In this document: one piece after another, positions 51,718 to 60,155 of the stretch | Numbering within the stretch: the first letter of the stretch is position 1 | How the letters are laid out: each line of letters starts with the position of its first letter | Program-made: the position numbers and the translations under genes | Notes under the pieces: generated by a model | What the model saw: the letters and a program-made list of their open reading frames with translations, nothing else | Database searches by the model: none | Told to the model about the DNA's origin: nothing | From: Haloparvum alkalitolerans | Lineage (GTDB): Archaea; Halobacteriota; Halobacteria; Halobacteriales; Haloferacaceae | Length of the DNA: 64,000 bases | Direction of reading: 5' to 3' | NCBI RefSeq assembly: GCF_050122995.1 | Contig: NZ_JBNLIA010000012.1 | Coordinates: forward strand, 1-64,000

Positions 51718-52953
51718 ATGAGTTGGTCCGCGCTCGACGCCCTCTCCGATTCGGTCGACGCATCGAAGCGCCTGCTGTTGCCCTTCGACCTCCGCCGGTG
51801 GCTCACGCTCGCGGTCATCGTTTTCTTCGTCTCCGGCGTCTCGGGGCCGTCGGGACTCAACCTCAACGCCGGCGGCAGCACCTCCGATCCCGGCGGCGGA
51901 GGAACCGGAATCCCCGGAACGGGGCAGATCCCCACGGACGCCGCTCCGGGAGCGTTCGATCCCGGACTCGGGCTGGTCCTGCTCGTCGTCGGCCTCGTGC
52001 TGGCGGTCGGGATCGCGTTCGCGTTCGTCGGCGCCGTGATGCAGTTCGTCTTCGTCGAGGCGGCCCGGACCGAGGAGCCGCGCGTGCGGGGCGTCTTCGG
52101 TGACTACCTCCGGGAAGGCCTCCAGTTGTTCCTCCTCCGGCTGGCGGTGTGGCTCCTCGCGGTCGGTTCGCTGGTCGCCGCGGTCGCGCTGGTTGCGGTC
52201 TCGTTCGGCGCGTTCCTGTTGGTCCTGCTGCTGGCGTCCCCCGTGCTGTTGCTGCTGGCGCTTCTCACGTGGCTGTTCCTGCTGTTCACGACTGACTTCG
52301 TCGTCCCGATCATGGTCGCGGACGACGTCGGGATCCTCGCCGGCTGGCGGCGGTTCTGGGGCGAGCTCCGGGCCGAGTGGCGCGAGTACGCGGTGTACGC
52401 GCTCGCTCGCGTCGTGGTGTCGATCGGCGCGGGGATCGTCGCCGGGATGGGCGCCGCGCTCGTGGGCATCGTACTCGCGATCCCGTTCGTCATCGTCGGG
52501 ATCGTCGGGTATCTGGCGTTCCAGGTCGTCGGACTGACCCTCGTCGGACTGGCGGTCGCCGCGGTCGTGGCCGCGGGCTTCGTCGCGGCGTTCCTCGTCG
52601 CGTCGACGACGCTCGTGCAGGTGCCCGTCGCGACCTACCTGCGGTACTACAGCCTGCTCGTGCTCGGCGACGTGTCGCCGCAGTTCGACCTGATCCCCGA
52701 GATCCGCGCGGACGTCGTCGATGCCGACGAGGGCGAGGCGGCCGCCGAAAACGGGAACGGCGGCAACGACGCCGAGAGCGAGAACGACCGCGCCGACGAG
52801 AACGAAAACGACCGCGCCGACGAGAACGAAAACGACCGCGCCGAGAAGAGTGAGAACGACCGCGCCGACGAGGGTGAGTTCGGTAGCAACGCCGGGAGTG
52901 AAACCGGTGGCGACGACGGGGAAGAGAACGACCGCGACGACGGCCGCCCCTGA
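51718..52953 (+). CDS. Multi-pass membrane protein with Asp/Glu/Asn tail
   Basis: 411-aa protein of a haloarchaeal membrane family (DUF7544-like, from memory). MSWSALDALSDSVDASKRLLLPFDLRRWLTLAVIV opens the protein, and about six or seven hydrophobic segments follow (80-105, 135-190, 225-290). FVEAARTEEPRVRGVFGDYL and WRRFWGELRAEWREYAVYALARV are conserved loop motifs. The last 75 residues are a hydrophilic tail of ENDRADEN units encoded by a 24-bp tandem repeat (52780-52872). Function unknown. Its stop abuts that of the convergent VOC gene within TGATCA. Confidence 0.8.
   Translation: MSWSALDALSDSVDASKRLLLPFDLRRWLTLAVIVFFVSGVSGPSGLNLNAGGSTSDPGGGGTGIPGTGQIPTDAAPGAFDPGLGLVLLVVGLVLAVGIAFAFVGAVMQFVFVEAARTEEPRVRGVFGDYLREGLQLFLLRLAVWLLAVGSLVAAVALVAVSFGAFLLVLLLASPVLLLLALLTWLFLLFTTDFVVPIMVADDVGILAGWRRFWGELRAEWREYAVYALARVVVSIGAGIVAGMGAALVGIVLAIPFVIVGIVGYLAFQVVGLTLVGLAVAAVVAAGFVAAFLVASTTLVQVPVATYLRYYSLLVLGDVSPQFDLIPEIRADVVDADEGEAAAENGNGGNDAESENDRADENENDRADENENDRAEKSENDRADEGEFGSNAGSETGGDDGEENDRDDGRP
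52780..52872 (+). repeat. 24-bp tandem repeat in the acidic tail
   Basis: About four copies of a unit of the form GAGAACGAAAACGACCGCGCCGAC, in frame, encode ENENDRAD-like octads in the C-terminal tail of the membrane protein. The third unit carries GAGAAGAGT variations. Likely prone to length variation between strains. Confidence 0.85.
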
Positions 52954-53838
52954 TCAGTCCTCGACGACGATCCGAACGCGGATCCCGTCGGGGTCCGTGA
53001 CTGCGAGCGCCCCGTCCGCGGGACCGTCCTCGATGTCGATGCCCGCGGTGTCTGCGAGGCGCTCGGCGACCGCCTCCAGCGCCACCGCGTCCGGGACCGC
53101 TATCTCGTACGCCACGAGGCCGCGGCCGTCCTCGCGCTTGGGCTCGCGGCGCCCCTGCCACGTGTTGAGTCCGAGGTGGTGGTGGTAGTCGCCGGCCGCG
53201 AGAAACGCCGCCTCGTCGCCGTGCTCGTGCGTCACGCCGAACCCGATCCCGTCCCGGTAGAACCCGACGGCGGCGTCGAGGTCGGTCACCTCGAGGTGGA
53301 CGTGACCGAGTTTCGTCTCCGGTGGGACGGACTCCTCGGAGGCCGCCGCGTTCCGGTCGGTGTGCGCCGCTCGGACCGCGTCGAGGTCCAGCGGGAGCGT
53401 GTCGATGCCGACCCGGCCGTCGGAGCGCGGCCACGTCTCCGGCGGCGTGTCGCGGTATATCTCGACGCCGTTCCCTTCCGGGTCGCGGAGGTACAGCGCC
53501 TCGCTCACCACGTGGTCGGACGCGCCCGAGAGCTCCCAGGTCCCCTCGATCCGCTCCAGCGCCGCGCCGAGTGCGGCCCGCGAGGGGAGGAGGAACGCGA
53601 GGTGGAACAGCCCCGCCTCCCCGCGGCCGCGTGCCGGCGCGTCGGGCGCCGCTCGGAGGTCGAGCAGGCGTCGCTCCGGGGTCCCGAGCGTCGCGTCCGT
53701 CTCCGTGCGGTCGCGGACGGTCAACCCCACGACGTCGCGGTAGAAGTCGACGGTCGCGCCGAGGTCGGAAACGCGGAGTTCGGCTCGAGCGACCCCGGTC
53801 TCGGACGGTAGCGACGACTCGGTCGGATCGGCGTTCAT
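52954..53838 (-). CDS. VOC family dioxygenase (CatE-like)
   Basis: 294-aa protein with two VOC domains. ARAELRVSDLGATVDFYRDVVGL, LGHVHLEVTDLDAAVGFYRD with the first His, DYHHHLGLNTW with the second His, and LVAYEIAVPDAVALEAV with Glu are typical of catechol-2,3-dioxygenase-like CatE. The substrate is uncertain. Convergent with the membrane protein gene. Confidence 0.88.
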   Translation of the reverse strand: MNADPTESSLPSETGVARAELRVSDLGATVDFYRDVVGLTVRDRTETDATLGTPERRLLDLRAAPDAPARGRGEAGLFHLAFLLPSRAALGAALERIEGTWELSGASDHVVSEALYLRDPEGNGVEIYRDTPPETWPRSDGRVGIDTLPLDLDAVRAAHTDRNAAASEESVPPETKLGHVHLEVTDLDAAVGFYRDGIGFGVTHEHGDEAAFLAAGDYHHHLGLNTWQGRREPKREDGRGLVAYEIAVPDAVALEAVAERLADTAGIDIEDGPADGALAVTDPDGIRVRIVVED

Positions 53839-53947
53839 GGGTCATCTTCGCGGTCGGGCGTGAAAACCGCCGCGGCGCCGGCAGTCGTCGCGGGGTGGGC
53901 GGAACGCGGTCCGGGAGGCTTACCTCCGGGCGGCCCCTCGCTCGACC

Positions 53948-54670
53948 ATGACCGAGTTCGCGGATCTGGACGTGCGCGACGTCGACGCGGTCGCGGCCGA
54001 CCGCGACGCGCTCGTCGACCACGTGCGCGAGCACGCCGGCCGGGTCGCCTACGAGCTGGCGAAACTGGAGGGCGGCGACTACGGGCGGCGGACGTTCGAC
54101 ACCGACGCCGGCGCGTGGACGGTGAAGTACGAGGCCGGCGAGCTGGAGTTCCTGCTGTTCGAGCCGAAGCGCGGCAGCGACACCTACGTCGTCTCGACGA
54201 AACAGCCGCCCGAGCCCGACGACCTGGCGACCGCGCTCGCGGACTACCCGGCGTTCGTCGCGGCGTTCAACGACCACGTCGACTCGCTCGACGGCGTCCT
54301 CGACGACGTCTCCGCCGACTTTCCGGCGCCGGCGTCGACCGACGACGTGGTCGCCCAGCGCGACCGCGTGCTCGACGCCGTCGCGGACGCCTGCGACCGG
54401 ATGGCCGGCGAGCTCCACCGCTACGAGGGGACCGACTGGGGCACCTTCACCGAACGCGTCGAGGGCGTGCGCTGGGAGCTGAAGTGGGAGCGCGACGGCG
54501 CCTCCTACCTCCGCGCCGGCGGCGAGAACGGTGTCTACCTCCTGTCGCAGTACGAACCACCCTCCGCCGCGGACGTCCGCGAGTACGCGCCCGCGTTCCG
54601 CGCGTTCGTCGAGGCGTACAACGACCACGTTCGCGATCTGGAACTGGATCTGCGCGAGATCGAACTATAG
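53948..54670 (+). CDS. Haloarchaeal protein with internal duplication, unknown
   Basis: 240-aa acidic protein with two related halves of about 75 residues: TFDTDAGAWTVKYEAG...VVSTKQPPEPDDLATALADYPAFVAAFNDHVDSL (about 40-120) and TFTERVEGVRWELKWERDG...LLSQYEPPSAADVREYAPAFRAFVEAYNDHVRDL (about 165-235). Shared landmarks are the P-P/E-P turn, the YPAF/YAPAF helix and the YNDHV/FNDHV motif. No signal peptide, membrane segment or catalytic motif is seen. It stands next to repeat copy C. Confidence 0.7.
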   Translation: MTEFADLDVRDVDAVAADRDALVDHVREHAGRVAYELAKLEGGDYGRRTFDTDAGAWTVKYEAGELEFLLFEPKRGSDTYVVSTKQPPEPDDLATALADYPAFVAAFNDHVDSLDGVLDDVSADFPAPASTDDVVAQRDRVLDAVADACDRMAGELHRYEGTDWGTFTERVEGVRWELKWERDGASYLRAGGENGVYLLSQYEPPSAADVREYAPAFRAFVEAYNDHVRDLELDLREIEL

Positions 54671-54711
54671 ACGGCGCGCGATGGATGTGGTGAATCGGGG
54701 TTGATTGAGAT

Positions 54712-55150
54712 CGATCCTGAGTAGAGTACGGTAGTTGTTCTGTTTTTCTGTCAGATTATGCTTCCGTAACTGCTGTTGAGCCTGCTGCTCTAGACAGCAA
54801 CGTCTAGAAAGCCCCAGCCGGCTCGACCGGCCGCGTCTCGCTGCGCTCCTCGCTCTCAGCACCGCCCGCTGCGGTGCTTATCTGGCAAGACGGTCCGGGC
54901 TGCCTGCAGTAGCGGGCTGCCGGGCTGCGACTTGCTGACTCTCGCTCGGCAGGCTCGCGAGAGCGTCGTCGGGGCCGGATCGAGCCGACTGCCCCTTTCA
55001 GTCCCACCCACCGCAACCGCACCGCAGGCCTCGTACCTCCCCAGCCTCGGCGGCGGCGCGGCCGCGGAACCGCACCGCACAGCAGGCGGCCGCGCCGCCG
55101 CCTCCCTCGCGCGCGTTGCTCACGCGCGCCGACCGCAACGTTCTGGAGGG
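54712..55150. repeat. GC-rich repeat element, copy C (truncated)
   Basis: Same orientation as copy B. The left terminus CGATCCTGAGT (54712-54722) is a one-mismatch version of the copy A end, followed by TGTTTTTCTGTCAGA shared with copy A. Then come CTAGAAAGCCCCAGCCGGCTCG (about 54804-54825), the hairpin AGCACCGC/GCGGTGCT (54861-54881), GACTCTCGCTCGGCAGGCTCGCGAGAG (hairpin 54939-54963), CTGCCCCTTTCAGTCCCACC, and the GCGGCCGCGCCGCCGCC block near 55086. The right terminus (CAGTATCG-like) is missing. The element ends in CTCGCGCG-rich sequence just before the gene ending at 55168; the exact right limit is uncertain. Confidence 0.82.
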
Positions 55151-55167
55151 CTGTTCGCCGCCTGCTC

Positions 55168-55746
55168 TCAGAAGTCGACGCTCACGGAGCCGTCCTCGCC
55201 GAGGTCGACGACGCCGCCGAACAGCCCCCGGAAGCGGTCGATCGTCGCCTCGTCGTGGACCTCCTTCGAGAGGTGGAACACGCCGACTGCGTCGTGGTCG
55301 GCGAGCAGGTCGACCATCGCCGCGGCGGCCTCGTAGGTCTCGTCCTCGTCGGCGTAGTAGGCCATCTCCGTGAGCGAGTCGACGGAGACGCGGCGTTTGC
55401 CCTCCGTGTCGGCGAGGAAGCGCTCGACGCGCTCGACGACGCCGTCGAGATCCTCCGGCGCGGCGACGTAGTGGACGTTCTCCGCGGAGCGGCGCGAGTA
55501 GCCCCGCTCGACGGAGAGGGTGTCGAGGATGGTCGCCTTCGACTCGTCCACGTCGTAGTAGTCCAACTTCTGCTCGACCTCGCGGGCGGTCGTCCGCGTG
55601 GACACCACGAGGAAGGCGTCCGTGTCGACCTTCAGAAAGTCCGTATCGATCCGGTCGGTCTCGCCGATGCTGGGATGTAACAGAAGGATCCCCGTCCCGC
55701 CCGGGATCGTCTCGGGTGCGCCGTCGATGGCGAGCGCGTACTCCAT
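55168..55746 (-). CDS. RecA/KaiC-like protein with degenerate ATP site
   Basis: 192 aa. It resembles haloarchaeal RAD55/KaiC-like proteins: GGTGILLLHPSIGETDRID at the position of the Walker A loop lacks the GKT, then FLVVSTRTTAREVEQKL, VSVDSLTEMAYYADEDETYEAAAAMVDLLADHDAVGVFHL corresponds to the Walker B strand, and LFGGVVDLGEDG closes. It is probably a non-ATP-hydrolysing regulator. Its 3' end is about 20 nt from repeat copy C. Confidence 0.72.
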   Translation of the reverse strand: MEYALAIDGAPETIPGGTGILLLHPSIGETDRIDTDFLKVDTDAFLVVSTRTTAREVEQKLDYYDVDESKATILDTLSVERGYSRRSAENVHYVAAPEDLDGVVERVERFLADTEGKRRVSVDSLTEMAYYADEDETYEAAAAMVDLLADHDAVGVFHLSKEVHDEATIDRFRGLFGGVVDLGEDGSVSVDF

Positions 55747-55863
55747 ACACGCCCGGATCCGCCGGACGGACTTAAGTCCCGAGGCCACCCCGGAGCGCGG
55801 TCGACGGCGAGGTTCGCGGCGCCCGCTCGGATTTTTGTACCCGGTGGCCGTTGGGACGGACGA

Positions 55864-56436
55864 ATGTACGGGCAGGACACCGCCCGGGACGTCTACCGAC
55901 AGGCGCTCCCGGTGATCCTCGTGAGCCTCGTCGCCGGGCTGTTCGCGGGGACGATCCTCGGAACCGAGACGATGCGCCGCGGGATCGGACAGGTTCCGGG
56001 GCTGTTGCTCCTTCTCCCCGCGTTCCTCGCCACGCGAGGCGGGGTCTACGGCTCGCTCGGCGCCCGGATCTCCACCGGGCTCCACCAGGGGCTCATCGAA
56101 CCGGACTTCGCGCTCGACCGGCCGCTCCGGAACGCGGTCGTCGCCTCCTTCGTCAACGGCATGACCGTCTCCGTCTTCATCGCGGCGGTCGCGTTCGCGG
56201 TCCTCCGCGCGCTCGGCCGCGAGGGGAGCCTGCTCGACCTCGTCGGGATCATGGTCGTCGCGGGCTTCCTCTCGGCGGTGCTGATGCTGTCGGTGCTGCT
56301 GACGGTCATCCTGCTCGGCTACCGCCGAGGACTCGACCCGGACAACGTCATCGGCCCCATCGTCACCACGCTCGGCGACGTGTTCGGCGTCGCGTTCCTG
56401 CTGGTGGGGATCCGGGTCGTGGAGGTGGTGCTGTGA
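55864..56436 (+). CDS. SLC41/MgtE-type divalent cation transporter, first half
   Basis: 190-aa membrane protein with about five helices. QALPVILVSLVAGLFAGTILG, PGLLLLLPAFLATRGGVYGSLGARISTGLHQG and the C-terminal GPIVTTLGDVFGVAFLLVGI match the SLC41/MgtE membrane domain, whose conserved acidic/Asn residues bind Mg2+. The next gene encodes a similar domain and overlaps by 4 nt (GTGA), so a heterodimeric transporter is expected. Confidence 0.85.
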   Translation: MYGQDTARDVYRQALPVILVSLVAGLFAGTILGTETMRRGIGQVPGLLLLLPAFLATRGGVYGSLGARISTGLHQGLIEPDFALDRPLRNAVVASFVNGMTVSVFIAAVAFAVLRALGREGSLLDLVGIMVVAGFLSAVLMLSVLLTVILLGYRRGLDPDNVIGPIVTTLGDVFGVAFLLVGIRVVEVVL

Positions 56437-57098
56437 GCGACGCGGGGGCCGGGGCGTCGGCGGGGGCTCCCGACGCCGAGCGGGACGACGAGGTGACCCC
56501 CGAGGAAGCGCCGATCGACGCCGAGCGCGGCGCCGGCCGCGGGGTGCCGCCGGACTGGACGGTCCGGCGGATCGTCCGCACGATGGTTCCGCTGCTCGCG
56601 GCGCTGTCGGTGGTCCAGATGGTGTCGGGGACGGTCCTGGAGAGCTACGAGGAGGCGCTGCTGGCGAACCCGGAACTGCTGATCCTCGTCCCGGTCCAGA
56701 TCGGCACCGCGGGCAACCTCGCGTCGATCATGTGCTCGCGGCTCTCGACGGGGATCCACCTCGGGACGTTCGAGCTCTCGCCGTCGAACCCCGCGGTCCG
56801 GGCCAACGTCGGCGCCGTCTTCGCGCTCGCGGCGACGGTGTTCTCCGCGGTCGGCGTCGCCGCGTGGGCGCTCGGTACGCTGCTGGGCGGCACCCTCGGA
56901 CTGGCCGACGTGCTCACCGTCTCGCTGCTGTCCGGGATGGCGCTGGCGGTGCTGGTGGTCGTCATGAGCCTGTTCGCCGTGCAGGCGTCCTACCGGATCG
57001 GGCTCAACCCCGACGACACCACGATCCCGATCGTGACGAACCTCTGTGACGTGGGCGGGGTGCTGATTCTGTTCGCGGTCGTCGCGGTCGTGCTGTGA
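56433..57098 (+). CDS. SLC41/MgtE-type divalent cation transporter, second half
   Basis: 221 aa from a GTG at 56433. A 45-residue acidic cytoplasmic N-terminus precedes about five helices. PVQIGTAGNLASIMCSRLSTGIHLGTFEL and DDTTIPIVTNLCDVGGVLILFAVVAV are the MgtE/SLC41 motifs, parallel to those of the first gene. The two proteins probably form a Mg2+ (or Co2+) carrier equal to one SLC41 protein with duplicated halves. Confidence 0.85.
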   Translation: MSDAGAGASAGAPDAERDDEVTPEEAPIDAERGAGRGVPPDWTVRRIVRTMVPLLAALSVVQMVSGTVLESYEEALLANPELLILVPVQIGTAGNLASIMCSRLSTGIHLGTFELSPSNPAVRANVGAVFALAATVFSAVGVAAWALGTLLGGTLGLADVLTVSLLSGMALAVLVVVMSLFAVQASYRIGLNPDDTTIPIVTNLCDVGGVLILFAVVAVVL

Positions 57099-57169
57099 GT
57101 CGTCCTCGACCCCTGCCGGACCCCGCCACGAACGCCATCGCTTTGTACCGCCTCGCCCAATCCCGCCCC

Positions 57170-57412
57170 ATGCGCGTCGAGTTCGACCGCGACACCTGCA
57201 TCGGCATGTACCAGTGCGTCGCGGAGTGGGACGGCTTCGAGAAGAACCTCGACGAGGGGAAGGCGGACCTCGTCGGCGGCGAGGAGACCGACGAGGACGT
57301 GTTCGTCGTCGAGGTGCCCGACGGCGAGGAGTTCGACGCGAAGTTCGCGGCCCGCGTCTGCCCCGTCGACGCCATCGCGGTGTACGACGACGACGGCGAG
57401 CAGGTCGTCTGA
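57170..57412 (+). CDS. Ferredoxin (3Fe-4S type)
   Basis: 80 aa. Cys10 and Cys16 lie in DTCIGMYQCVAEW and the third Cys is in ARVCPVDAIAV. The Cys that would occupy the fourth ligand position is Met13/Tyr14, so a 3Fe-4S cluster is expected. It has an acidic insertion (EETDEDVFVVEVPDGEE). Related to the ferredoxins that serve P450s and oxygenases. It is distinct from the 2Fe-2S halobacterial ferredoxin. Confidence 0.88.
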   Translation: MRVEFDRDTCIGMYQCVAEWDGFEKNLDEGKADLVGGEETDEDVFVVEVPDGEEFDAKFAARVCPVDAIAVYDDDGEQVV

Positions 57413-57448
57413 GGCCGGTTTCTTCGGTCCGGTTTCGACCGAGTCGAC

Positions 57449-58429
57449 TCAGAGCCGGTCCGCCAGATCCTCCGCGAAGTAGGTGAGGATCAGGTCCGCT
57501 CCGGCACGCTTGATCGACAGCAGCGACTCGTAGGCGACCGCTTCGAGGTCGAGCCACCCCTTCTCCGCGGCCGCGTGGAGCATCGCGTACTCGCCGGAGA
57601 CGTTGTACGCCGCGATGGGGCGGTCGAACTCCCGGCGGAGGTCGGAGACAACGTCGAGGTACGGCAGCGCGGGCTTGACCATCAGCACGTCGGCGCCCTG
57701 CTCGGCGTCGAGGCGCGCCTCTCGGGTCCCCTCGCGGCGGTTCGCGGGGTCCATCTGGTAGTGCCGGCGGTCGCCGAACGCGGGCGCGCCGTCCGCGGCG
57801 TCCCGGAACGGGCCGTAGAAGGCGGACTCGTACTTCGCGGCGTAGCTCATCAGCGCCACGTCCCCGTGGCCGGCGTCGTCGAGCGCCTCGCGGACCGCGG
57901 CCACCTGCCCGTCGGCCATCGCGGAGGGCGCGACCATGTCCGCGCCCGCCTCCGCCTGCGAGACCGCGGTCCGCGCGAGCAGCTCCAGCGTCTCGTCGTT
58001 CTTCACCGTCAGCGTCGGGTCCGCCGCGGCGTCGTCCTCGATCACACCGCAGTGGCCGTGGTCGGTGTACTCACAGAGGCAGACGTCGCCGACGACGTAG
58101 GCGTCGGTCTCGGCGGTGATCCGCCGGATCGCGCGCTGGACGACGCCGTCCTCGGCGTACGCGCGGGACCCCCGCGGGTCCTTCGACTCGGGGATGCCGA
58201 ACACGACGACCGCCTCGACGCCCGTCTCGAGGACCTCCTCGACGCGCGCGGCCGCCTCCGCGACCGGCACGCGCTCGTGGCCCGGCATCGACTCGATGGG
58301 GACGCGCTCGTCGGTCGTGGCGTCGACGAACACCGGCGCCATCAGGTCCGACGCCGACAGCGTCGTCTCGCCCACGAGGTCGCGCACGCCGTCCGTACGC
58401 AGCCGTCGCGGGCGGTCGGTGAGGTGCAT
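57449..58429 (-). CDS. hemB: Delta-aminolevulinic acid dehydratase (porphobilinogen synthase)
   Basis: 326 aa, family length. Active-site lysines are in MSYAAKYESAFYGPFRDAA and DVLMVKPALPYLDVV. The zinc-binding Cys cluster is VCLCEYTDHGHCGVIEDD, so it is the Zn-dependent type. MAPVFVDATTDERVPIESMPGHERVPV and MVAPSAMADGQVAAVREALD are family blocks. It joins two 5-aminolevulinate molecules to porphobilinogen in heme/cobamide synthesis. Confidence 0.96.
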   Translation of the reverse strand: MHLTDRPRRLRTDGVRDLVGETTLSASDLMAPVFVDATTDERVPIESMPGHERVPVAEAAARVEEVLETGVEAVVVFGIPESKDPRGSRAYAEDGVVQRAIRRITAETDAYVVGDVCLCEYTDHGHCGVIEDDAAADPTLTVKNDETLELLARTAVSQAEAGADMVAPSAMADGQVAAVREALDDAGHGDVALMSYAAKYESAFYGPFRDAADGAPAFGDRRHYQMDPANRREGTREARLDAEQGADVLMVKPALPYLDVVSDLRREFDRPIAAYNVSGEYAMLHAAAEKGWLDLEAVAYESLLSIKRAGADLILTYFAEDLADRL

Positions 58430-58530
58430 GCCCGAGCGTTGGCAACGCGGGGACTTCTAAGGTTCGCTCGCGGCGCGGGAGGGACGCGAAAAGGGATCGA
58501 AAGGGCGAGGGAGGGGGATCGGCGGAGCGC

Positions 58531-58695
58531 CTACTCGGCGCCCTCGATGTCGATCCGCTCGCGGAGCTCCTCCAGCTCCTCGGACTCCGCGAGGCGCTCG
58601 ACCTGCTCCCGGAAGTGCTCCTCGCAGAGCCCGACCTTCACTCCGTCCGTGGACGCGGCGTACGCGGCCTCCCGGTCGCAGTAGTGGCAGTTCAT
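58531..58695 (-). CDS. Small zinc-binding protein
   Basis: 54-aa protein. CHYCDREAAYAASTDGVKVGLCEEHFREQ gives a CxxC...CxxH zinc site, then a charged helix of Glu, Arg and Leu follows. Family resembles the haloarchaeal DUF6757 group (from memory). Probably cytoplasmic. Such small zinc-finger proteins are common in haloarchaea with few known functions. Confidence 0.75.
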   Translation of the reverse strand: MNCHYCDREAAYAASTDGVKVGLCEEHFREQVERLAESEELEELRERIDIEGAE

Positions 58696-58830
58696 ACTCG
58701 TTCTAGTGGCTGACCGCGGTTAAGGGTAGCTTTCGCGGGTGTCGGCCCGGACGCCGCCGTCGCCCGCTTCCGTTCGGCTCCGCGTTCGACTCGCCAACGG
58801 GCCCGCCGAGCGGGGACGACGCCGCGGCCC

Positions 58831-59754
58831 TCACGGCTCCGGCAGGCGCTCGCGGAGGGGGGCGAACGCCTCGGCGGTGAGGCCGGTGACGCCCAGCTCG
58901 CGCTGATGGGCGTCGGTTCCGCCGGTCAGGAGGAGGTCGGCGTCGTCGGCGACGCGCTCGACCGCGTCGACGCCGACGCGGCGCCCGTAGGGGTACCAGC
59001 GCTCGACGGCGTCGAGTTCGCGTGCCACTTCGAGCGCGGCCGGGGTATCGCCGTACCTGAAGGGGTGTGCGAGCCCGACGACCGCACACGACCCCCGCAG
59101 GAGTTCGACCCCGCGGTCGAGCGACGTGACCTCGCGCGGCACGTAACAGGGTCCGTCGTCGCCGATAAGCTCCGCGAACGCACCCTCGTAGTCGTAGGGC
59201 GCCTCGGAGTCGGCGATGGCGCGCGCGATGTGGGGTCGGCCCAGCCCCGGCCGGGGTTCGAGGTCGAGGTCGACGCCGGTGTGGGCCTCCACGCGGTCGA
59301 GGATCTTCGCGCCGCGCTCCCGTCTGTCCGCCTGGAGGCGGTCGACCTCCGCCTCCAGTTCCGGCGTCGGCTCGACGCCGTACCCGAGCAGGTCGAGGCG
59401 CTGGTCGCCGGCGTCCACGCGGAGTTCGATCCCGCGGATCAGCCGCACGCCCGCGCGCTCGACGACCGGCGCGTCGATGTCGGGATGGATCCGGTCGTGG
59501 TCGGTGACCGCCACCCAGTCGAGCCCCGCCTCGGCCGCGACCGCGGGCACCTCCTCGAGCTCCAGCGTCCCGTCCGAAACCGTCGTGTGGACGTGCAGGT
59601 CCGCGACCACCGGCCCGTCCGTCGCCGCGGCGTCCCGCGGGACCGCCCCCTCGACGGCCCGTGACGCCGCCCCGCTCGCCTCCACCCCTCGCTCCTCCGT
59701 CTCGCGGTCGTTCACGGGCACCGCTCCCGCACGTGGCGACATAAACCCGCCCAT
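58831..59754 (-). CDS. PHP domain phosphoesterase
   Basis: 307 aa. A 45-residue low-complexity N-terminus precedes the PHP core: VVADLHVHTTVSDG (H-x-H), WVAVTDHDRIHPD, RLIRGIELRVDAG, VVGLAHPFRYGDTP and LLTGGTDAHQRELG (D-x-H). These are the usual metal ligands of PHP phosphoesterases acting on nucleotides or small phosphates. Substrate unassigned. Divergent from the DUF5789-like gene. Confidence 0.88.
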   Translation of the reverse strand: MGGFMSPRAGAVPVNDRETEERGVEASGAASRAVEGAVPRDAAATDGPVVADLHVHTTVSDGTLELEEVPAVAAEAGLDWVAVTDHDRIHPDIDAPVVERAGVRLIRGIELRVDAGDQRLDLLGYGVEPTPELEAEVDRLQADRRERGAKILDRVEAHTGVDLDLEPRPGLGRPHIARAIADSEAPYDYEGAFAELIGDDGPCYVPREVTSLDRGVELLRGSCAVVGLAHPFRYGDTPAALEVARELDAVERWYPYGRRVGVDAVERVADDADLLLTGGTDAHQRELGVTGLTAEAFAPLRERLPEP

Positions 59755-59789
59755 GACGGACCGTCCATGACGGCCCGCCGACCTCGTGA

Positions 59790-59803
59790 TTAATGATCAT
59801 TAA
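59790..59803. promoter_or_regulatory. 14-bp palindrome in a divergent promoter
   Basis: TTAATGATCATTAA, perfect palindrome, lies 36 nt before the PHP start and 68 nt before the DUF5789-like start. It is centred where a dimeric regulator could control either gene. The surrounding sequence is AT-rich relative to the rest of the region. Confidence 0.45.
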
Positions 59804-59870
59804 GGAATCCCCTCCGACTAAGGTCGTACATGGACAATCGTTAAGAACCCTCGGCGATTCCGAACTGGTG

Positions 59871-60155
59871 ATGCGCTTGAACGGCATCGACGAACGACTC
59901 GAACGGCAACAGTACCCGGCGACCACGTCGGAGATCATCGCGGCTCACGGCAACGCGAGCGTAGAGCTCGCCGAGGGCTCCGAGCGGCTCGGGGACATCC
60001 TCACCCGCATGGGCGAGGAGACGTTCGAGCGGCCGGACGACGTGTTCGCGGCGATCCGGTCGGGCGTCTGCGCCCGCGGCGTCGGACGGCGGTTCTACTC
60101 GGACCGCGACCCCGACGCGCTGGGCGAGCAGGGGCCGGAACCGGTGTCGTTCTAA
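59871..60155 (+). CDS. DUF5789-like protein
   Basis: 94 aa from the ATG at 59871 (MRLNGIDERLERQQYPAT). EIIAAHGNASVELAEGSERLGDILTRMGEETFERPDDVFAAIRSGVC and RRFYSDRDPDALGE are conserved in a haloarchaeal family. A TTAAGA box about 27 nt upstream favours this start over 59793. Unknown function; small, acidic and without membrane segments. Confidence 0.78.
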   Translation: MRLNGIDERLERQQYPATTSEIIAAHGNASVELAEGSERLGDILTRMGEETFERPDDVFAAIRSGVCARGVGRRFYSDRDPDALGEQGPEPVSF

